Notes: a model not told the origin generated them from the letters alone. 64,000 bases of DNA from JAAZBW01 sp035647855 (GCA_035647855.1 DASRMP010000007.1:1-64000), one strand, 5' to 3'. Numbered from the stretch's first letter, positions 51,845-61,277 are shown. Program-made: numbers and translations.

Positions 51845-54244
51845 TCAGCCGCTCCCCTCCCAGGTCGCCTCCGCGGGATCCGCACCGTCCCGCAGTCCGC
51901 GCCAGACCGGGTGACGCATCCGGCCTCCGGGGGTCAACTCCGAGTACTCGACCTCTCCCACCAGCGCCGGACGTGTCCATCGCGCATCGCGCCTGTCCTC
52001 GGCCGGTACGTCCACGGCGGGCGTCTTCCGCTCGATCCTCTCCAACTTTCCTTCCAGCTCTCGCAATTGGGCCTCGGAGAATCCACTCCCGACCCTGCCC
52101 GCATAAACCAGCCGCCCGTTCGCATCGTTCACTGCGACCAGCAGCGAGGCGACGTCTCGCGCCTCGGACGTCCGCCATCCGATCACGACCACTTCCTGCG
52201 CCGGGCGGTGCTTGATCTTGAGCCATGTCTTCGAGCGCCGGCCGGCCTGGTACGTCGAGTCGTTCCGTTTGGCGACGACGCCCTCGAGGCGCCGTTCCCG
52301 GCTCCTCCTGACGGCAGCGACGAGGTCCGTACCGAGGTCATCCGGGACGCGGACGCGCTCGCCGTCGTCGACCGCCTCGCGCAGCAGATCGCGGCGGTCG
52401 CCGTAGGGAGTGCGCTGGAGCCGCTGTTCCGTGCCGTCAATCGTGAGCGCGAGGATGTCGAAGAGCAGCAGATCGACCGGTGTCTCCTCCGAAAGCCGCG
52501 CGGCGTCGCGCGGATCGGCCCGCATGCGTGGCTGGAGGCGGGCGAAATCGGGCCGGTCGGCGGCGAATGCGACGATCTCGCCGTCAAGGACGGCGGCGTC
52601 GGCGTGGAGGAGGCCGGCGAGTTCCTGGGCTTCAGGATAGAGCCCGGTGATGTCACGGCCCGAGCGGCCGACGAGGCTCACCCGGCCCTCCGAGACCGCC
52701 ACGATCGCGCGCACGCCGTCCCACTTGGCCTCGAACGTCCACTCGCCGGCACGCAGGTCGTCCCCGACGTCGTCGAGGGTTGTCGTCGTCGCGAGCATGG
52801 GCTCGGGGAGTCCGGTGATGTCGACGTGGGCGGTGAGAACCGGTGATGACCTGCGCGGCCCACTGTCTCCTGGCTGGTCCTTCATGAGCTTGAGGAGCCA
52901 GTTGTCCTCGTCGCCCATTCCGGAGGTCTTGATGAGGGCGTAGCGCCGTGGCAGACCGCCGAGGCCTCCATCGGGGCGGCCGGTGAGGACGGCGATCACC
53001 TCGTTGTCGCGCCACTTCTCGGACTCGTAGGTGCCCGCGTCCCAGATCCGGACCTCCCCGGCGCCATACTCACCCTTCGGGATGGTGCCCTCGAAGCTGC
53101 CGTATTCCAGCGGGTGGTCCTCGACGCGCACGGCAAGGCGATTCGCCTCCGGGTCGAGTGGCGGGCCCTTGGGGACTGCCCAGGAGACGAGGACGCCGTC
53201 GTGCTCGAGGCGGAAGTCCCAGTGCAGACTGCGGGCGTGGTGCTCCTGAATGACGAAACTGTTGCCGCCGTCCGCCCCAACCGACGGGGGCGCCGCGTCC
53301 TGCGGCACGGGCTCGGGCGTCTTGGAGGCATCCCGCATGGACCGGTACTGCGCGAGACGGTCGATGCCTCCCCAGCCCTGCGAGGCGATGGGATCGATGC
53401 CGTCCTCGGCGCGTTCCAGGACCTCCTCGTACCGGAGCTGCCCGAGCCTCGGCTCGTCGAGTTCTTCCCACGTGCGAGGCGCGGCGACCCATGGCCGGCT
53501 CCGCCCGCGAAGCGAGTACGGGCAGACAGTGGTCTTCGCCGAGGAGTTCTGGCTCCAGTCGAGCAGCACCCTCCCCTCACGCAGGGCCTTCCTCTGCTGC
53601 GCGACGACGAGTTCCGGGAGTTCCGCTTCCAGCGACGCGGCGAGTTCTTTCGCGACGGCGGAGACCTCCTGCGACGTCGCGGTGCCGTCGAGAGCGGCGT
53701 AGAGGTGGATGCCCTTCGAGCCCGAGGTGACGGGAACCGCGTCGAGACCCATCCCGGCGAGGAGGTCGCGGCAGGCGTACGCCACCTCCACGCACTCGCG
53801 CAGGCCGGTGCCAGGGCCCGGGTCGAGATCGATGACCATGCGGTCCGGGTTGCGGACGCTTCCGCTCGGATCGACCCGCCACTGGGGTGTGTGGATCTCG
53901 AGCGCCGCGACCTGCGCGAACCAAGCGAGGACTGCCGGCTCGTTCGCGAGGGGATACACGTTGACGTGGTCGGAATGCTGAATACCGGTGCGCGGGATCC
54001 ACTCGGGCGCCGAACTCTCGAGGTCCTTGCGGAAGAAGACCTTCCCCTCGACGCCGTCGACCCAGCGTTTGCGCGTCACGGGCCGCCATGCCGCCTGCGG
54101 GATGAGCACCGGTGCGATCTGCGTGTAGTAGGCCATGACATCTGCCTTGGTGGTCCCGGTCTCGGGATACAGGACTTTGCCGAGGTTCGTCACGGTGAGC
54201 ACGCGGCCGTCGATCGTGACGCGCTGCTCCGCGCTGCGGGCCAT
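51845..54244 (-). CDS. ligD: Multifunctional DNA ligase D (polymerase-phosphoesterase-ligase)
   Basis: A 799-residue NHEJ enzyme. Residues 1-300 form the primase-like polymerase domain, with metal-binding Asp139 and Asp141 in VIDLDPGPG. About 325-450 is the 3'-phosphoesterase domain (FVIQEHHARSLHWDFRLEHD). About 478-799 is the ATP-dependent ligase, with nucleophile Lys507 in FEAKWDGVR and a C-terminal OB fold. The order Pol-PE-Lig is that of mycobacterial LigD. ATG 54244 follows GGAGGAG; the longer frame would overlap ku. It is divergent from ku. Confidence 0.96.
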   Translation of the reverse strand: MARSAEQRVTIDGRVLTVTNLGKVLYPETGTTKADVMAYYTQIAPVLIPQAAWRPVTRKRWVDGVEGKVFFRKDLESSAPEWIPRTGIQHSDHVNVYPLANEPAVLAWFAQVAALEIHTPQWRVDPSGSVRNPDRMVIDLDPGPGTGLRECVEVAYACRDLLAGMGLDAVPVTSGSKGIHLYAALDGTATSQEVSAVAKELAASLEAELPELVVAQQRKALREGRVLLDWSQNSSAKTTVCPYSLRGRSRPWVAAPRTWEELDEPRLGQLRYEEVLERAEDGIDPIASQGWGGIDRLAQYRSMRDASKTPEPVPQDAAPPSVGADGGNSFVIQEHHARSLHWDFRLEHDGVLVSWAVPKGPPLDPEANRLAVRVEDHPLEYGSFEGTIPKGEYGAGEVRIWDAGTYESEKWRDNEVIAVLTGRPDGGLGGLPRRYALIKTSGMGDEDNWLLKLMKDQPGDSGPRRSSPVLTAHVDITGLPEPMLATTTTLDDVGDDLRAGEWTFEAKWDGVRAIVAVSEGRVSLVGRSGRDITGLYPEAQELAGLLHADAAVLDGEIVAFAADRPDFARLQPRMRADPRDAARLSEETPVDLLLFDILALTIDGTEQRLQRTPYGDRRDLLREAVDDGERVRVPDDLGTDLVAAVRRSRERRLEGVVAKRNDSTYQAGRRSKTWLKIKHRPAQEVVVIGWRTSEARDVASLLVAVNDANGRLVYAGRVGSGFSEAQLRELEGKLERIERKTPAVDVPAEDRRDARWTRPALVGEVEYSELTPGGRMRHPVWRGLRDGADPAEATWEGSG

Positions 54245-54385
54245 CTGGGCGCTCCTCCCATTTTTCGAGTCTCTCCCCTCCATCCCACAGTGCCGCGCAC
54301 TGGCGGGGTTCGCTACCGGAACGAAGTGCCACCAGATGCCGCGGGACGTCTCGCGCCCCGGATTGCTTTGTTCCACACTGGAAAG

Positions 54386-55213
54386 ATGAGAGCGATATGG
54401 ACGGGCGCCGTGACGTTCGGCCTCGTGAACGTCCCGGTCAAGCTCTACTCCGCCACGGAGGACCACGACATCAAACTCAACATGGTCCACGGCGAGGACG
54501 GCGGCCGCATCCGTTACGAGCGGCGCTGCGAGAAGTGCAACAAGAAGGTCGCGTGGGAGGACATCGCGAAGGCCTACAACGACGGCGAGCGGACCGTGGT
54601 CCTCACCGACGAGGACCTGGCATCGCTCCCCGCAGAGCGGGACCGGGAGATCGAGGTCGTGCAGTTCGTACCCACGGACCAGATCGATCCCATCGTGTTC
54701 GGAAGGTCCTACTACCTCGAGCCGGACTCCAAGTCCCCCAAGGCCTATCTGCTCCTGCGCGAGACGCTGAAACGCACCAACCTGACGGCGGTCACGTCGT
54801 TTGCGCTTCGGAACAAGACGCGCCTGGGCGCGCTGCGAGTGAAGGACGAGGTGCTCGTCCTGCAGTCGATGCTGTGGGCCGATGAGGTCCGCGAGGCGGA
54901 CTTCCCTGTGACCCGGTCGCGGGCGAAAATCAGCGACTCCGAGCTGAAGATGTCTGCCGCCCTGGTCGACCAGTTCTCCTCCGACTTCACACCGGAGGCG
55001 TTCACGGACGAGTACCAGGAGGAACTCGGCAGACTCATCGAGGCGAAGCTGGAGCAGGGCGACGCCGTCGGCACCGAGGATACCTTCGGGCCTCGCGCCG
55101 AGGAGGAGGGCGAGGACGCGGAGGTCGTCGACCTCATGGAGGCGCTCAAGCGCTCGATCGCACAGCGGAAGGAATCGAAGAGCGCGGGGAAGGCGGGGAA
55201 GAAGGGGGCGTGA
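54386..55213 (+). CDS. ku: DNA end-binding protein Ku
   Basis: A 275-residue bacterial Ku, which forms a ring on DNA ends and recruits LigD. The start MRAIWTGAVTFGLVNVPVKL is diagnostic, followed by GRIRYERRCEKCNKKVAWEDI and YYLEPDSKSPKAYLLL. The C-terminal tail is Lys-rich (KESKSAGKAGKKGA), as in Ku forms that bind DNA or LigD through the tail. The start-to-start gap with ligD is 141 bp. Its stop lies one base from that of the convergent sulfatase-like gene. Confidence 0.97.
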   Translation: MRAIWTGAVTFGLVNVPVKLYSATEDHDIKLNMVHGEDGGRIRYERRCEKCNKKVAWEDIAKAYNDGERTVVLTDEDLASLPAERDREIEVVQFVPTDQIDPIVFGRSYYLEPDSKSPKAYLLLRETLKRTNLTAVTSFALRNKTRLGALRVKDEVLVLQSMLWADEVREADFPVTRSRAKISDSELKMSAALVDQFSSDFTPEAFTDEYQEELGRLIEAKLEQGDAVGTEDTFGPRAEEEGEDAEVVDLMEALKRSIAQRKESKSAGKAGKKGA

Positions 55214-55214
55214 C

Positions 55215-57101
55215 CTACGGCGAGAGCAATGGGCCGGCGGCCCAGCGCTCCCCGACGGCGAGGTCGTACTGTGCGAGGCGGTAATCGGCCAGTAGACCCT
55301 GGCCGCGCTCGGTGAGTTCCGCCTCGGAGGTGACTTCGCCGTCCGGGCCGATCCATCGGGTGGGTTCCATCGCCGGGATCTCCGTTCCCACCTCGTGCAG
55401 CAGGGCCGTCCACGGCGTGTGGGGCGCGCCGGCGGCGTCGATGACCTGGTTCATGAGCTGGTTCGGTCCGAGCGTCTGCGGTCCGAGGTTCTCCGTGGGG
55501 AAGTTCGCGAACACCACCCAGGGTGTCTCGAAGCGTGCGGTCTCTCCGGCGGCAGCGAGGATGTCCTCGGGCCAGAGGGTCGGCAGGTGGTCGCCGTACA
55601 TCAGGACGATGGTGCGTTCGTCGAGCGCGTTGATGTCATCCACGAACTGCCGCAGTGCGTCATCGGAGTGTTTGAGTCCGCGCAGGTACTGGCCGGCGGT
55701 CTCCGCCAGGCCGTCCGTGAGTAGTGGCCCTTCGACAGCGATCGGATCAGCGAATCCCTTCTGAGGAATGTGGTTCTGCATCGTCACCACGTTGAGCACG
55801 AGCGGCCGTTCGGAGTCCCTCAGCTCATTGACTGCCTCGTTGAAGATCGCCGCATCGGAGACGAAGCCGTCTTTGGGAAGCTTCTCGAGGTGTCCCAACT
55901 CGTCGAGGAACCTGAATCGTTCGAAACCGAGTGCAGGGTAGACGGCGTTGCGGCGATAGAACGAGCCGAGATAGGGGTGCAGGGCCGCAGTGTCCCGTTT
56001 GGGCTTACCGAAGGTGGTGAGATGGCTCGGGAACTCCCCGGATTCCGACACCAGCGACTGGAACGGGCTGCTCACCTGGGGATGCAGGTTCGCTGCCGCC
56101 ATGCCTGTCAGCACCTCGAACTCCGCGTTCGACGTGCCACCGCCCACGCCCGCGGCGATCATTGTGCCCGAGGTGTTCTCGGCCATGAGCTCACGCAGGA
56201 AGGGCAGCGGGTCCTCCGCGGCGGAGATTCCCATCTTCAGCGGATCGGAATGGCTCTCCCAGAGAACCACGACCACGTTCGTGTCCTCCAGCGCCGCTGG
56301 ATTCCGGGTGGCATTCAGCTCTGCGGCGCGGGCCGAGTAGCGCTCCACCAGGTCGGCCATAACCTCCTCGGAGTATCCGTCCGGCTCTTCCATCGCGGAC
56401 GTGGGCATGCTGTAGAGCAGCCCGGCGATGAATCCGTTCTGATTGTAGTTCTGCCGCTGGTTCCAGGGCGCCCACCGGACGTCAGTGGCATCGTAGAGCT
56501 GCCGTGTCGCGTTGCCCGGTTCGTTGAACGAGGCCGCCGAGAAGACAACGGTAGCCGCCGCGGTCCCGGCGACCAGCCGGACGAGCGTGGCACGGCGGCG
56601 CGCCGCACGGGTCGGCGCCGACGGCGTGTGCGCCCGGTCCCGACGACGGCGGACGAGACGTGATCGGCCCACCGCCCAGAAGGCGAACGGAATCAGGAGC
56701 ACGGCACCGATGATTGCCACAGCTGCCGCGGTGCCCACGGTCTCGATCAGGAAGCCGAACTGGGACAGGTAGGCCGCGTCGGTGGCGAACAGCGGCTCCT
56801 GACGGAAGTGCATCTTGTAGTGGTCCGCGGCAGCAACCACGACCACCAGTGCCGTCACGATCCCCCCGGCCACCCAGAATCTGTTCGTCACCGCATGGAG
56901 GAGAACGATCAGCGACCAGACCAGGAACATGCCGAGGACCACAACCTCGAACTCGAGGATCCTCATGCGCTCGAACGCTGCGGCCCAGTCACCGGTCATG
57001 CCGTGTGCGAATTCGAGACCGAGCGTGAGGAGCACCGCGAGCACCACGCCGGGGAGGATTTTGCCGGCGGCCCGGAGCGCTTTCGTCTCGTGCAGTGTCA
57101 T
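55215..57101 (-). CDS. LTA-synthase-like membrane sulfatase/phosphoglycerol transferase
   Basis: A 628-residue polytopic enzyme. Four to five membrane helices lie within 1-195, and an extracellular alkaline-phosphatase-fold domain follows. Metal ligand Glu282 is in VVVVLWESHSDPLK, the predicted nucleophile Thr323 in GGGTSNAEFEVLTGM, and the Asp-His pair in IVLMYGDHLPTLW. These are the LtaS/sulfatase_2 landmarks. Actinobacteria usually lack classical glycerol-phosphate LTA, so it may modify lipoglycans or another wall polymer. It converges on ku with a 1-bp gap and no visible terminator. Confidence 0.92.
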   Translation of the reverse strand: MTLHETKALRAAGKILPGVVLAVLLTLGLEFAHGMTGDWAAAFERMRILEFEVVVLGMFLVWSLIVLLHAVTNRFWVAGGIVTALVVVVAAADHYKMHFRQEPLFATDAAYLSQFGFLIETVGTAAAVAIIGAVLLIPFAFWAVGRSRLVRRRRDRAHTPSAPTRAARRRATLVRLVAGTAAATVVFSAASFNEPGNATRQLYDATDVRWAPWNQRQNYNQNGFIAGLLYSMPTSAMEEPDGYSEEVMADLVERYSARAAELNATRNPAALEDTNVVVVLWESHSDPLKMGISAAEDPLPFLRELMAENTSGTMIAAGVGGGTSNAEFEVLTGMAAANLHPQVSSPFQSLVSESGEFPSHLTTFGKPKRDTAALHPYLGSFYRRNAVYPALGFERFRFLDELGHLEKLPKDGFVSDAAIFNEAVNELRDSERPLVLNVVTMQNHIPQKGFADPIAVEGPLLTDGLAETAGQYLRGLKHSDDALRQFVDDINALDERTIVLMYGDHLPTLWPEDILAAAGETARFETPWVVFANFPTENLGPQTLGPNQLMNQVIDAAGAPHTPWTALLHEVGTEIPAMEPTRWIGPDGEVTSEAELTERGQGLLADYRLAQYDLAVGERWAAGPLLSP

Positions 57102-57235
57102 ATGGTGCCAAGTTTATGCCGTGGACACCTCGGCATGACTTGGTACTTGTCACACAGCACCCGACTTGGCTCACGCCTGTTCAGGCTCTTCGACCAGGCT
57201 CGGAGCCACGACCGCCGGAGTTCCGCCACTACCGG

Positions 57236-57308
57236 AGCCACCTGTCGGACTCGAACCGACGACCGTCCGCTTACAAGGCGGGAGCTCTGCCAACTGAGCT
57301 AAGGTGGC
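57236..57308 (-). tRNA. tRNA-Thr (anticodon TGT)
   Basis: A 73-base cloverleaf without encoded CCA. The acceptor is GCCACCT/AGGTGGC, the D stem GCTC..GAGC, the anticodon loop CTTGTAA (anticodon TGT, codon ACA), and the T arm GTCGG TTCGAGT CCGAC. The outer anticodon-stem pair is mismatched (C:A). Confidence 0.95.
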
Positions 57309-57417
57309 GCGACCAGGTACCTGCCGGCACCCGGTCCGTCAGGCGCGGATGCGCGCCCACCAGGTTACTACGTCTGCCCGGATGGTGCGCCGCCTGCCCG
57401 GCTCTTGCTCCGAGCCG

Positions 57418-58200
57418 CTATCCCTCCGCGGCCGCGGCCGCGATCGCGTCCTGCAAGCCGTTCTCCTGGTTCCAGTCGATGACCTCCCCGTCAACCAGGA
57501 TGTGCGGGGTACCCTGCGCGACATCCGTGAGGAAGAGGCGCGTACTTCCCTCGGTCCAGTCGCGGAATTCGCCGGCCCCGAAGCGGTCGATGACGTCCTG
57601 CGGGACTCCGGCCACTGCCGCTGCCTGCTCGATCTCGGACAGCCCGCTCGCCGGATTCGCGGCGTATGCCACAAACAACTGCTCGTGGAACGGAACGAAG
57701 TACTCCGGAGATAGATGGGCCACGGTGCCGGCGGCATTCGCAGCGAGGCCGGAGAACCCGGTGAAGTCTCCCGTCGGGTCCAGGATCGCCACCGGATGGA
57801 ACCAGAAGTTCGCCTCACCTCCCGCAGCAAGTTCGTGGATGGCATCGGCGTACCGATCCTCGAAGACGGCGCACCAGCTGCAGGCGTAGTCGAGATAGAC
57901 ATCCACCACCACCTCGCCGGCGCCCTCCTGACCGGCGACAAGTTCGGCATTGATGGGGATTCCGCCTTCCACGGCACCCTGGGGTCCTTCGGCTCCGTCG
58001 AGCGGTGACCGGTTGGAGTTCACGATGATCGCCGCGGTCGCAGCGATTGCGAGGACGATGATTCCAATGACGCCTGCGATCATCAGCATGCGATTACGTT
58101 TGTCGCGCCGCTCCTGCTCCTCGCGGAGGCGGCGGGCCTCCTCACGGGCGGCTTCGCGTCGCTGCTGCTTCGTCAGACGCTGGGAGTCTGCCTTCGCCAT
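57418..58200 (-). CDS. Membrane-anchored DsbA-like thioredoxin-fold protein
   Basis: A 260-residue protein with a highly charged cytoplasmic N-terminus (QQRREAAREEARRLREEQE), one membrane helix (MLMIAGVIGIIVLAIAATAAIIV) and an extracytoplasmic thioredoxin_4/DsbA-like domain. The active site is Cys107-Ser-Trp-Cys110 in YLDYACSWCAVFED, and the cis-proline loop GTPHILVDGEV is present. It probably makes or repairs disulfides in exported proteins. ATG 58200 is preferred because AAGGA lies five bases upstream; the ATG six bases earlier overlaps that site. Confidence 0.93.
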   Translation of the reverse strand: MAKADSQRLTKQQRREAAREEARRLREEQERRDKRNRMLMIAGVIGIIVLAIAATAAIIVNSNRSPLDGAEGPQGAVEGGIPINAELVAGQEGAGEVVVDVYLDYACSWCAVFEDRYADAIHELAAGGEANFWFHPVAILDPTGDFTGFSGLAANAAGTVAHLSPEYFVPFHEQLFVAYAANPASGLSEIEQAAAVAGVPQDVIDRFGAGEFRDWTEGSTRLFLTDVAQGTPHILVDGEVIDWNQENGLQDAIAAAAAEG

Positions 58201-58250
58201 GGCCATCCTTCAGTCGGGTGCGCTCCCTAGAGTAGCCTGCCCCGCGCCGA

Positions 58251-59909
58251 TCAGAGCCAGACGGGTTCCGGGAGAGGATCCCACAAGGTGGCGGGCAACA
58301 TCCCCGCCACCGCCCCAATGGCGAGCCCAAAGGTGAGCAGGAGACAGATCGCCACGAAGATCCCCCGCATCACCGGATAGGGGAATGCATTGCCGAGAAA
58401 GATGCGGGCGCCCTCGCGAGCACGCCTTCCCCCTGGAGCGAACCATGAGGCGAGCAACACGACGAGAGTTCCGGCGCCCATGACGAGATATTCGATCCAC
58501 ACGTCCGGCACGTTCGGCATGTTCGGCACAATGCCACGGCCCACCGCAAGCTGGATCACCTGCACTGCGAGGTAGCCGAGCCCCAGTCCCACGGCCATCA
58601 GGAAGACGGCGAGGAGGGCACCTCGGATCAAGTGCCACGGCGCGGCGACCACTGCCCGCGCGGTGTCACCCCGACGGTGGCCGTGCCGCATGCGTCTCCG
58701 GCGCAGCCAGTCGGCACCGAAGCCCACGCCGGCAAGCAGAATGAGGAGAGAGGCGAACACGACGATGACCGCGCCAGGCCAGACCGCGCCGGCGGCGGCC
58801 AGCAGAGCACCGGTCGCCGCGACCATCCCCGTACGCGAGGCAGGTGGCGCGAGCCACTGCGGCAACTGTTCGCGCTGCTCGGCGGACGCCGGCACGGGGT
58901 GGCCGGGTGACCATCCTGTGGAAGCCGGATACTGACCTTCGCCGTACGGCGATACGTCGCGGGGGGATTGTGGCGCTCCCTGCATGGGAACCGGCGGCGC
59001 CGGTGCGCCGGCGCCCCTGGGCGCGGGAGGAATGATCGGTGGGACCGTCGCGGAGCCACCTCCACCCGTGCGGGATTTCCCCTCGCCGTCGAGACCTATC
59101 CCGGCGAGCAGTCTCGTGAGCTCGGCACGGGAGATGCGGCGCTCGAGTACGCCGAGCACCGTATCGGGTCCCAGGCGGGCTCCGGATTCGGGTCGCAGTG
59201 CCCCGCGGAACACGGCCGCCGTCTCGGGTTCGAGCCCCTCGACGTCGACGGCGCCCGCGTGGAGTCGCTGGAAGACGGCGATGTTGGAACCGCTCCCGAA
59301 TGGGTGCCGCCCTGTCGCCGCGAAGACGAGAACGGCCGCCCACGCCCACCAGTCCGCGACCGGCGTGGGATCCTTGCCGTCGACAATCTCGGGGTCCAGA
59401 TATCCCGGGGTTCCGGTGACCAGGCCGGTCTGAGTGAGGCGGACATCGTCGGCCAGCTGAGCGATGCCGAAGTCGATGATGACGGGTCCCGCCTTGCTCA
59501 TCATCACGTTCGACGGTTTGAGGTCACGGTGCACCACGTCGACCTCGTGGATCGATTTCAGCGCCTCCGCCAGGCCGCGGGCGAGCGATGTCAGGTCCTT
59601 CGGGAGAAACGGGCCATTCTCCGTGACGTCTTCCTCGAGTGTGGGCCCATCGATGAGCTCAGTGACCACGAACCCGTCGGTGCCGTCCACATCGGCGTCG
59701 AGCACGCGAGAGACTCGCGGCCCCTTGACACGGTGCAGCAACCCCACCTCGCGCTCCAAGCGACGGCGCGCCGCCGCGTCCGCCGCGATGTGCGGGTGGA
59801 GCAGCTTCAGGGCGACGGCGTTACCGTCGCCGTCGAGAGCCTCCCAAACCGTGCCCATGCCGCCCGATCCGAGCTGGCGGACCAAACGGTAACCGCCGAT
59901 CGAATCCAT
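58251..59909 (-). CDS. Ser/Thr protein kinase with multi-TM C-terminal region
   Basis: A 552-residue Hanks-type kinase. The Gly-rich loop is LGSGGMGTVWE, with Lys35 in VALKLL, HRDLKPSN (Asp129) and DFG at 146-148; GTPGYLDPE is in place of the more common GTPxYMAPE. A Pro-rich linker (~280-345) leads to about five membrane helices. There are no PASTA domains, so it is not a PknB-type wall sensor. The multi-helix tail may be a transporter-like or sensory module. It is divergent from the ugpC-type gene. Confidence 0.93.
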   Translation of the reverse strand: MDSIGGYRLVRQLGSGGMGTVWEALDGDGNAVALKLLHPHIAADAAARRRLEREVGLLHRVKGPRVSRVLDADVDGTDGFVVTELIDGPTLEEDVTENGPFLPKDLTSLARGLAEALKSIHEVDVVHRDLKPSNVMMSKAGPVIIDFGIAQLADDVRLTQTGLVTGTPGYLDPEIVDGKDPTPVADWWAWAAVLVFAATGRHPFGSGSNIAVFQRLHAGAVDVEGLEPETAAVFRGALRPESGARLGPDTVLGVLERRISRAELTRLLAGIGLDGEGKSRTGGGGSATVPPIIPPAPRGAGAPAPPVPMQGAPQSPRDVSPYGEGQYPASTGWSPGHPVPASAEQREQLPQWLAPPASRTGMVAATGALLAAAGAVWPGAVIVVFASLLILLAGVGFGADWLRRRRMRHGHRRGDTARAVVAAPWHLIRGALLAVFLMAVGLGLGYLAVQVIQLAVGRGIVPNMPNVPDVWIEYLVMGAGTLVVLLASWFAPGGRRAREGARIFLGNAFPYPVMRGIFVAICLLLTFGLAIGAVAGMLPATLWDPLPEPVWL

Positions 59910-59933
59910 GGGGTCAGGATGTCACATCCGCGC

Positions 59934-59984
59934 GACGCTCAGGAAACTTCGGGACGTCCGCCGGATGCTCTGGAAACTTCCGGA
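59934..59984. promoter_or_regulatory. Pair of 21-bp direct repeats before the kinase gene
   Basis: GAYGCTCWGGAAACTTCSGGA occurs at 59934-59954 and 59964-59984 (18 of 21 bases identical), spaced 30 bp start to start, about three helical turns. They lie just upstream of the kinase start in the divergent promoter region, so a regulator binding site is possible. Confidence 0.55.
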
Positions 59985-60015
59985 ATAAGTTCCACTCTGT
60001 TGCGATATGTCCAAA

Positions 60016-60037
60016 TGTGAGACAATTCAAACTCACA
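60016..60037. promoter_or_regulatory. Inverted repeat upstream of the ABC ATPase gene
   Basis: TGTGAG-N10-CTCACA is a perfect six-base inverted repeat 91 bp before the ATPase start. The geometry resembles a LacI/GntR- or CRP-like site, a sensible control for a sugar-transport ATPase, but the regulator is unknown. Confidence 0.5.
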
Positions 60038-60127
60038 GAGTTCTTCGGTCGTGTCAATCTCGCCCGTTGACACCCTCCACAACGGATCGTCCGGCACGTT
60101 CCTGCCGGTGAAGGGATGTTCCTTACC

Positions 60128-61246
60128 ATGGCTACTGTCACATTCGACAAGGCGACTCGCATCTACCCTGGCGCCGAGCGTCCCGCAGTGGACGCTCTCG
60201 ATCTCAAGATCGAGGACGCCGAATTCCTCGTCCTTGTCGGCCCATCCGGTTGCGGCAAGTCAACTTCTCTCCGCATGCTCGCCGGCCTCGAGGAGGTCAA
60301 CTCGGGCCGCATCCTGATCGGAGACCGCGACGTCACCGACGTCCAGCCCAAAGATCGCGACATCGCGATGGTATTCCAGAACTACGCTCTCTATCCCCAC
60401 ATGTCGGTGGCGGACAACATGGGTTTCGCGCTGAAGATTGCCGGCACCCCGAAAGCCGAAATCCGCCAGCGCGTCGAGGCCGCCGCTGAGATGCTCGACC
60501 TAAGCCAGTACCTGGACCGCAAGCCGAAGGCCCTCTCGGGTGGCCAGCGCCAGCGTGTGGCAATGGGACGTGCGATCGTCCGCAAGCCGCAGGTGTTCCT
60601 CATGGACGAGCCTCTCTCCAACCTGGACGCGAAGCTCCGCGTCCAGACCCGCACCCAGATCGCGTCCCTACAGCGCCGCCTGGGCGTCACCACGGTCTAC
60701 GTGACCCACGATCAGACCGAGGCCCTCACCATGGGCGATCGGATCGCGGTCCTCAAGGATGGGCTCCTGCAACAGGTCGGCTCCCCGCGTGACATGTACG
60801 ACCGGCCCAACAACGTTTTCGTCGCCGGCTTCATCGGCTCACCGGCCATGAACCTCGGCACGTTCAGGATCGAGGGAGACCACGCCACCCTCGGCGACGC
60901 CGTGATCCCGCTGACCCGCGAACTGATCTCCAAGGCGGAGTCCGAGCACATCATTCTCGGCTTCCGCCCCGAGGACATGCGGGTCGTCACGGAAGCCTCT
61001 CCGGGCACGATCCCCGTTCTCGTCAACCTTGTCGAGGAACTCGGCTCCGATGCCTATGTGTACGGCGAACTGGTCGGCCGCGGCGCAGACGGCGACAAAC
61101 TTGGTTCGGGTGACGACTCCGACCAGATCGTCGTCCGTATCGATCCGCGCCAGGTTCCGGACAAGGGCTCGATCATCCACGTGGCCATCGAGCCCCACGG
61201 GCAGCACTCCTTCTCCGCCGTGACCGGAGAGCGCCTCGAGGGCTGA
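60128..61246 (+). CDS. ugpC: ABC transporter ATPase of the UgpC/MsmK sugar-import family
   Basis: A 372-residue ATPase. The N-terminal ABC domain has Walker A GPSGCGKST (38-46), Q-loop (VFQNYALYPHMSV), signature LSGGQRQR (136-143), Walker B FLMDEPLSNLDAK and H-loop YVTHDQ. A C-terminal TOBE/MalK regulatory region follows (ILGFRPEDMRV). It stands alone with no permease or binding protein, as expected for the shared ATPase that energises several carbohydrate importers in actinobacteria. ATG 60128 is favoured by AAGGGA ten bases upstream over an in-frame ATG at 60116. Confidence 0.93.
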   Translation: MATVTFDKATRIYPGAERPAVDALDLKIEDAEFLVLVGPSGCGKSTSLRMLAGLEEVNSGRILIGDRDVTDVQPKDRDIAMVFQNYALYPHMSVADNMGFALKIAGTPKAEIRQRVEAAAEMLDLSQYLDRKPKALSGGQRQRVAMGRAIVRKPQVFLMDEPLSNLDAKLRVQTRTQIASLQRRLGVTTVYVTHDQTEALTMGDRIAVLKDGLLQQVGSPRDMYDRPNNVFVAGFIGSPAMNLGTFRIEGDHATLGDAVIPLTRELISKAESEHIILGFRPEDMRVVTEASPGTIPVLVNLVEELGSDAYVYGELVGRGADGDKLGSGDDSDQIVVRIDPRQVPDKGSIIHVAIEPHGQHSFSAVTGERLEG

Positions 61247-61277
61247 GTCAATTCGTTCGCGTCTCGTTCGCGTCCGA

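Noticed and set aside
54245..54490. Longer LigD N-terminus up to 54490
   Set aside because: The extension overlaps the start of ku on the other strand and lacks family residues, whereas ATG 54244 has GGAGGAG upstream and the expected polymerase-domain start.
59914..60162. Minus-strand 82-residue frame upstream of the kinase
   Set aside because: It spans the divergent promoter, contains the direct repeats translated, and overlaps the ABC ATPase start.
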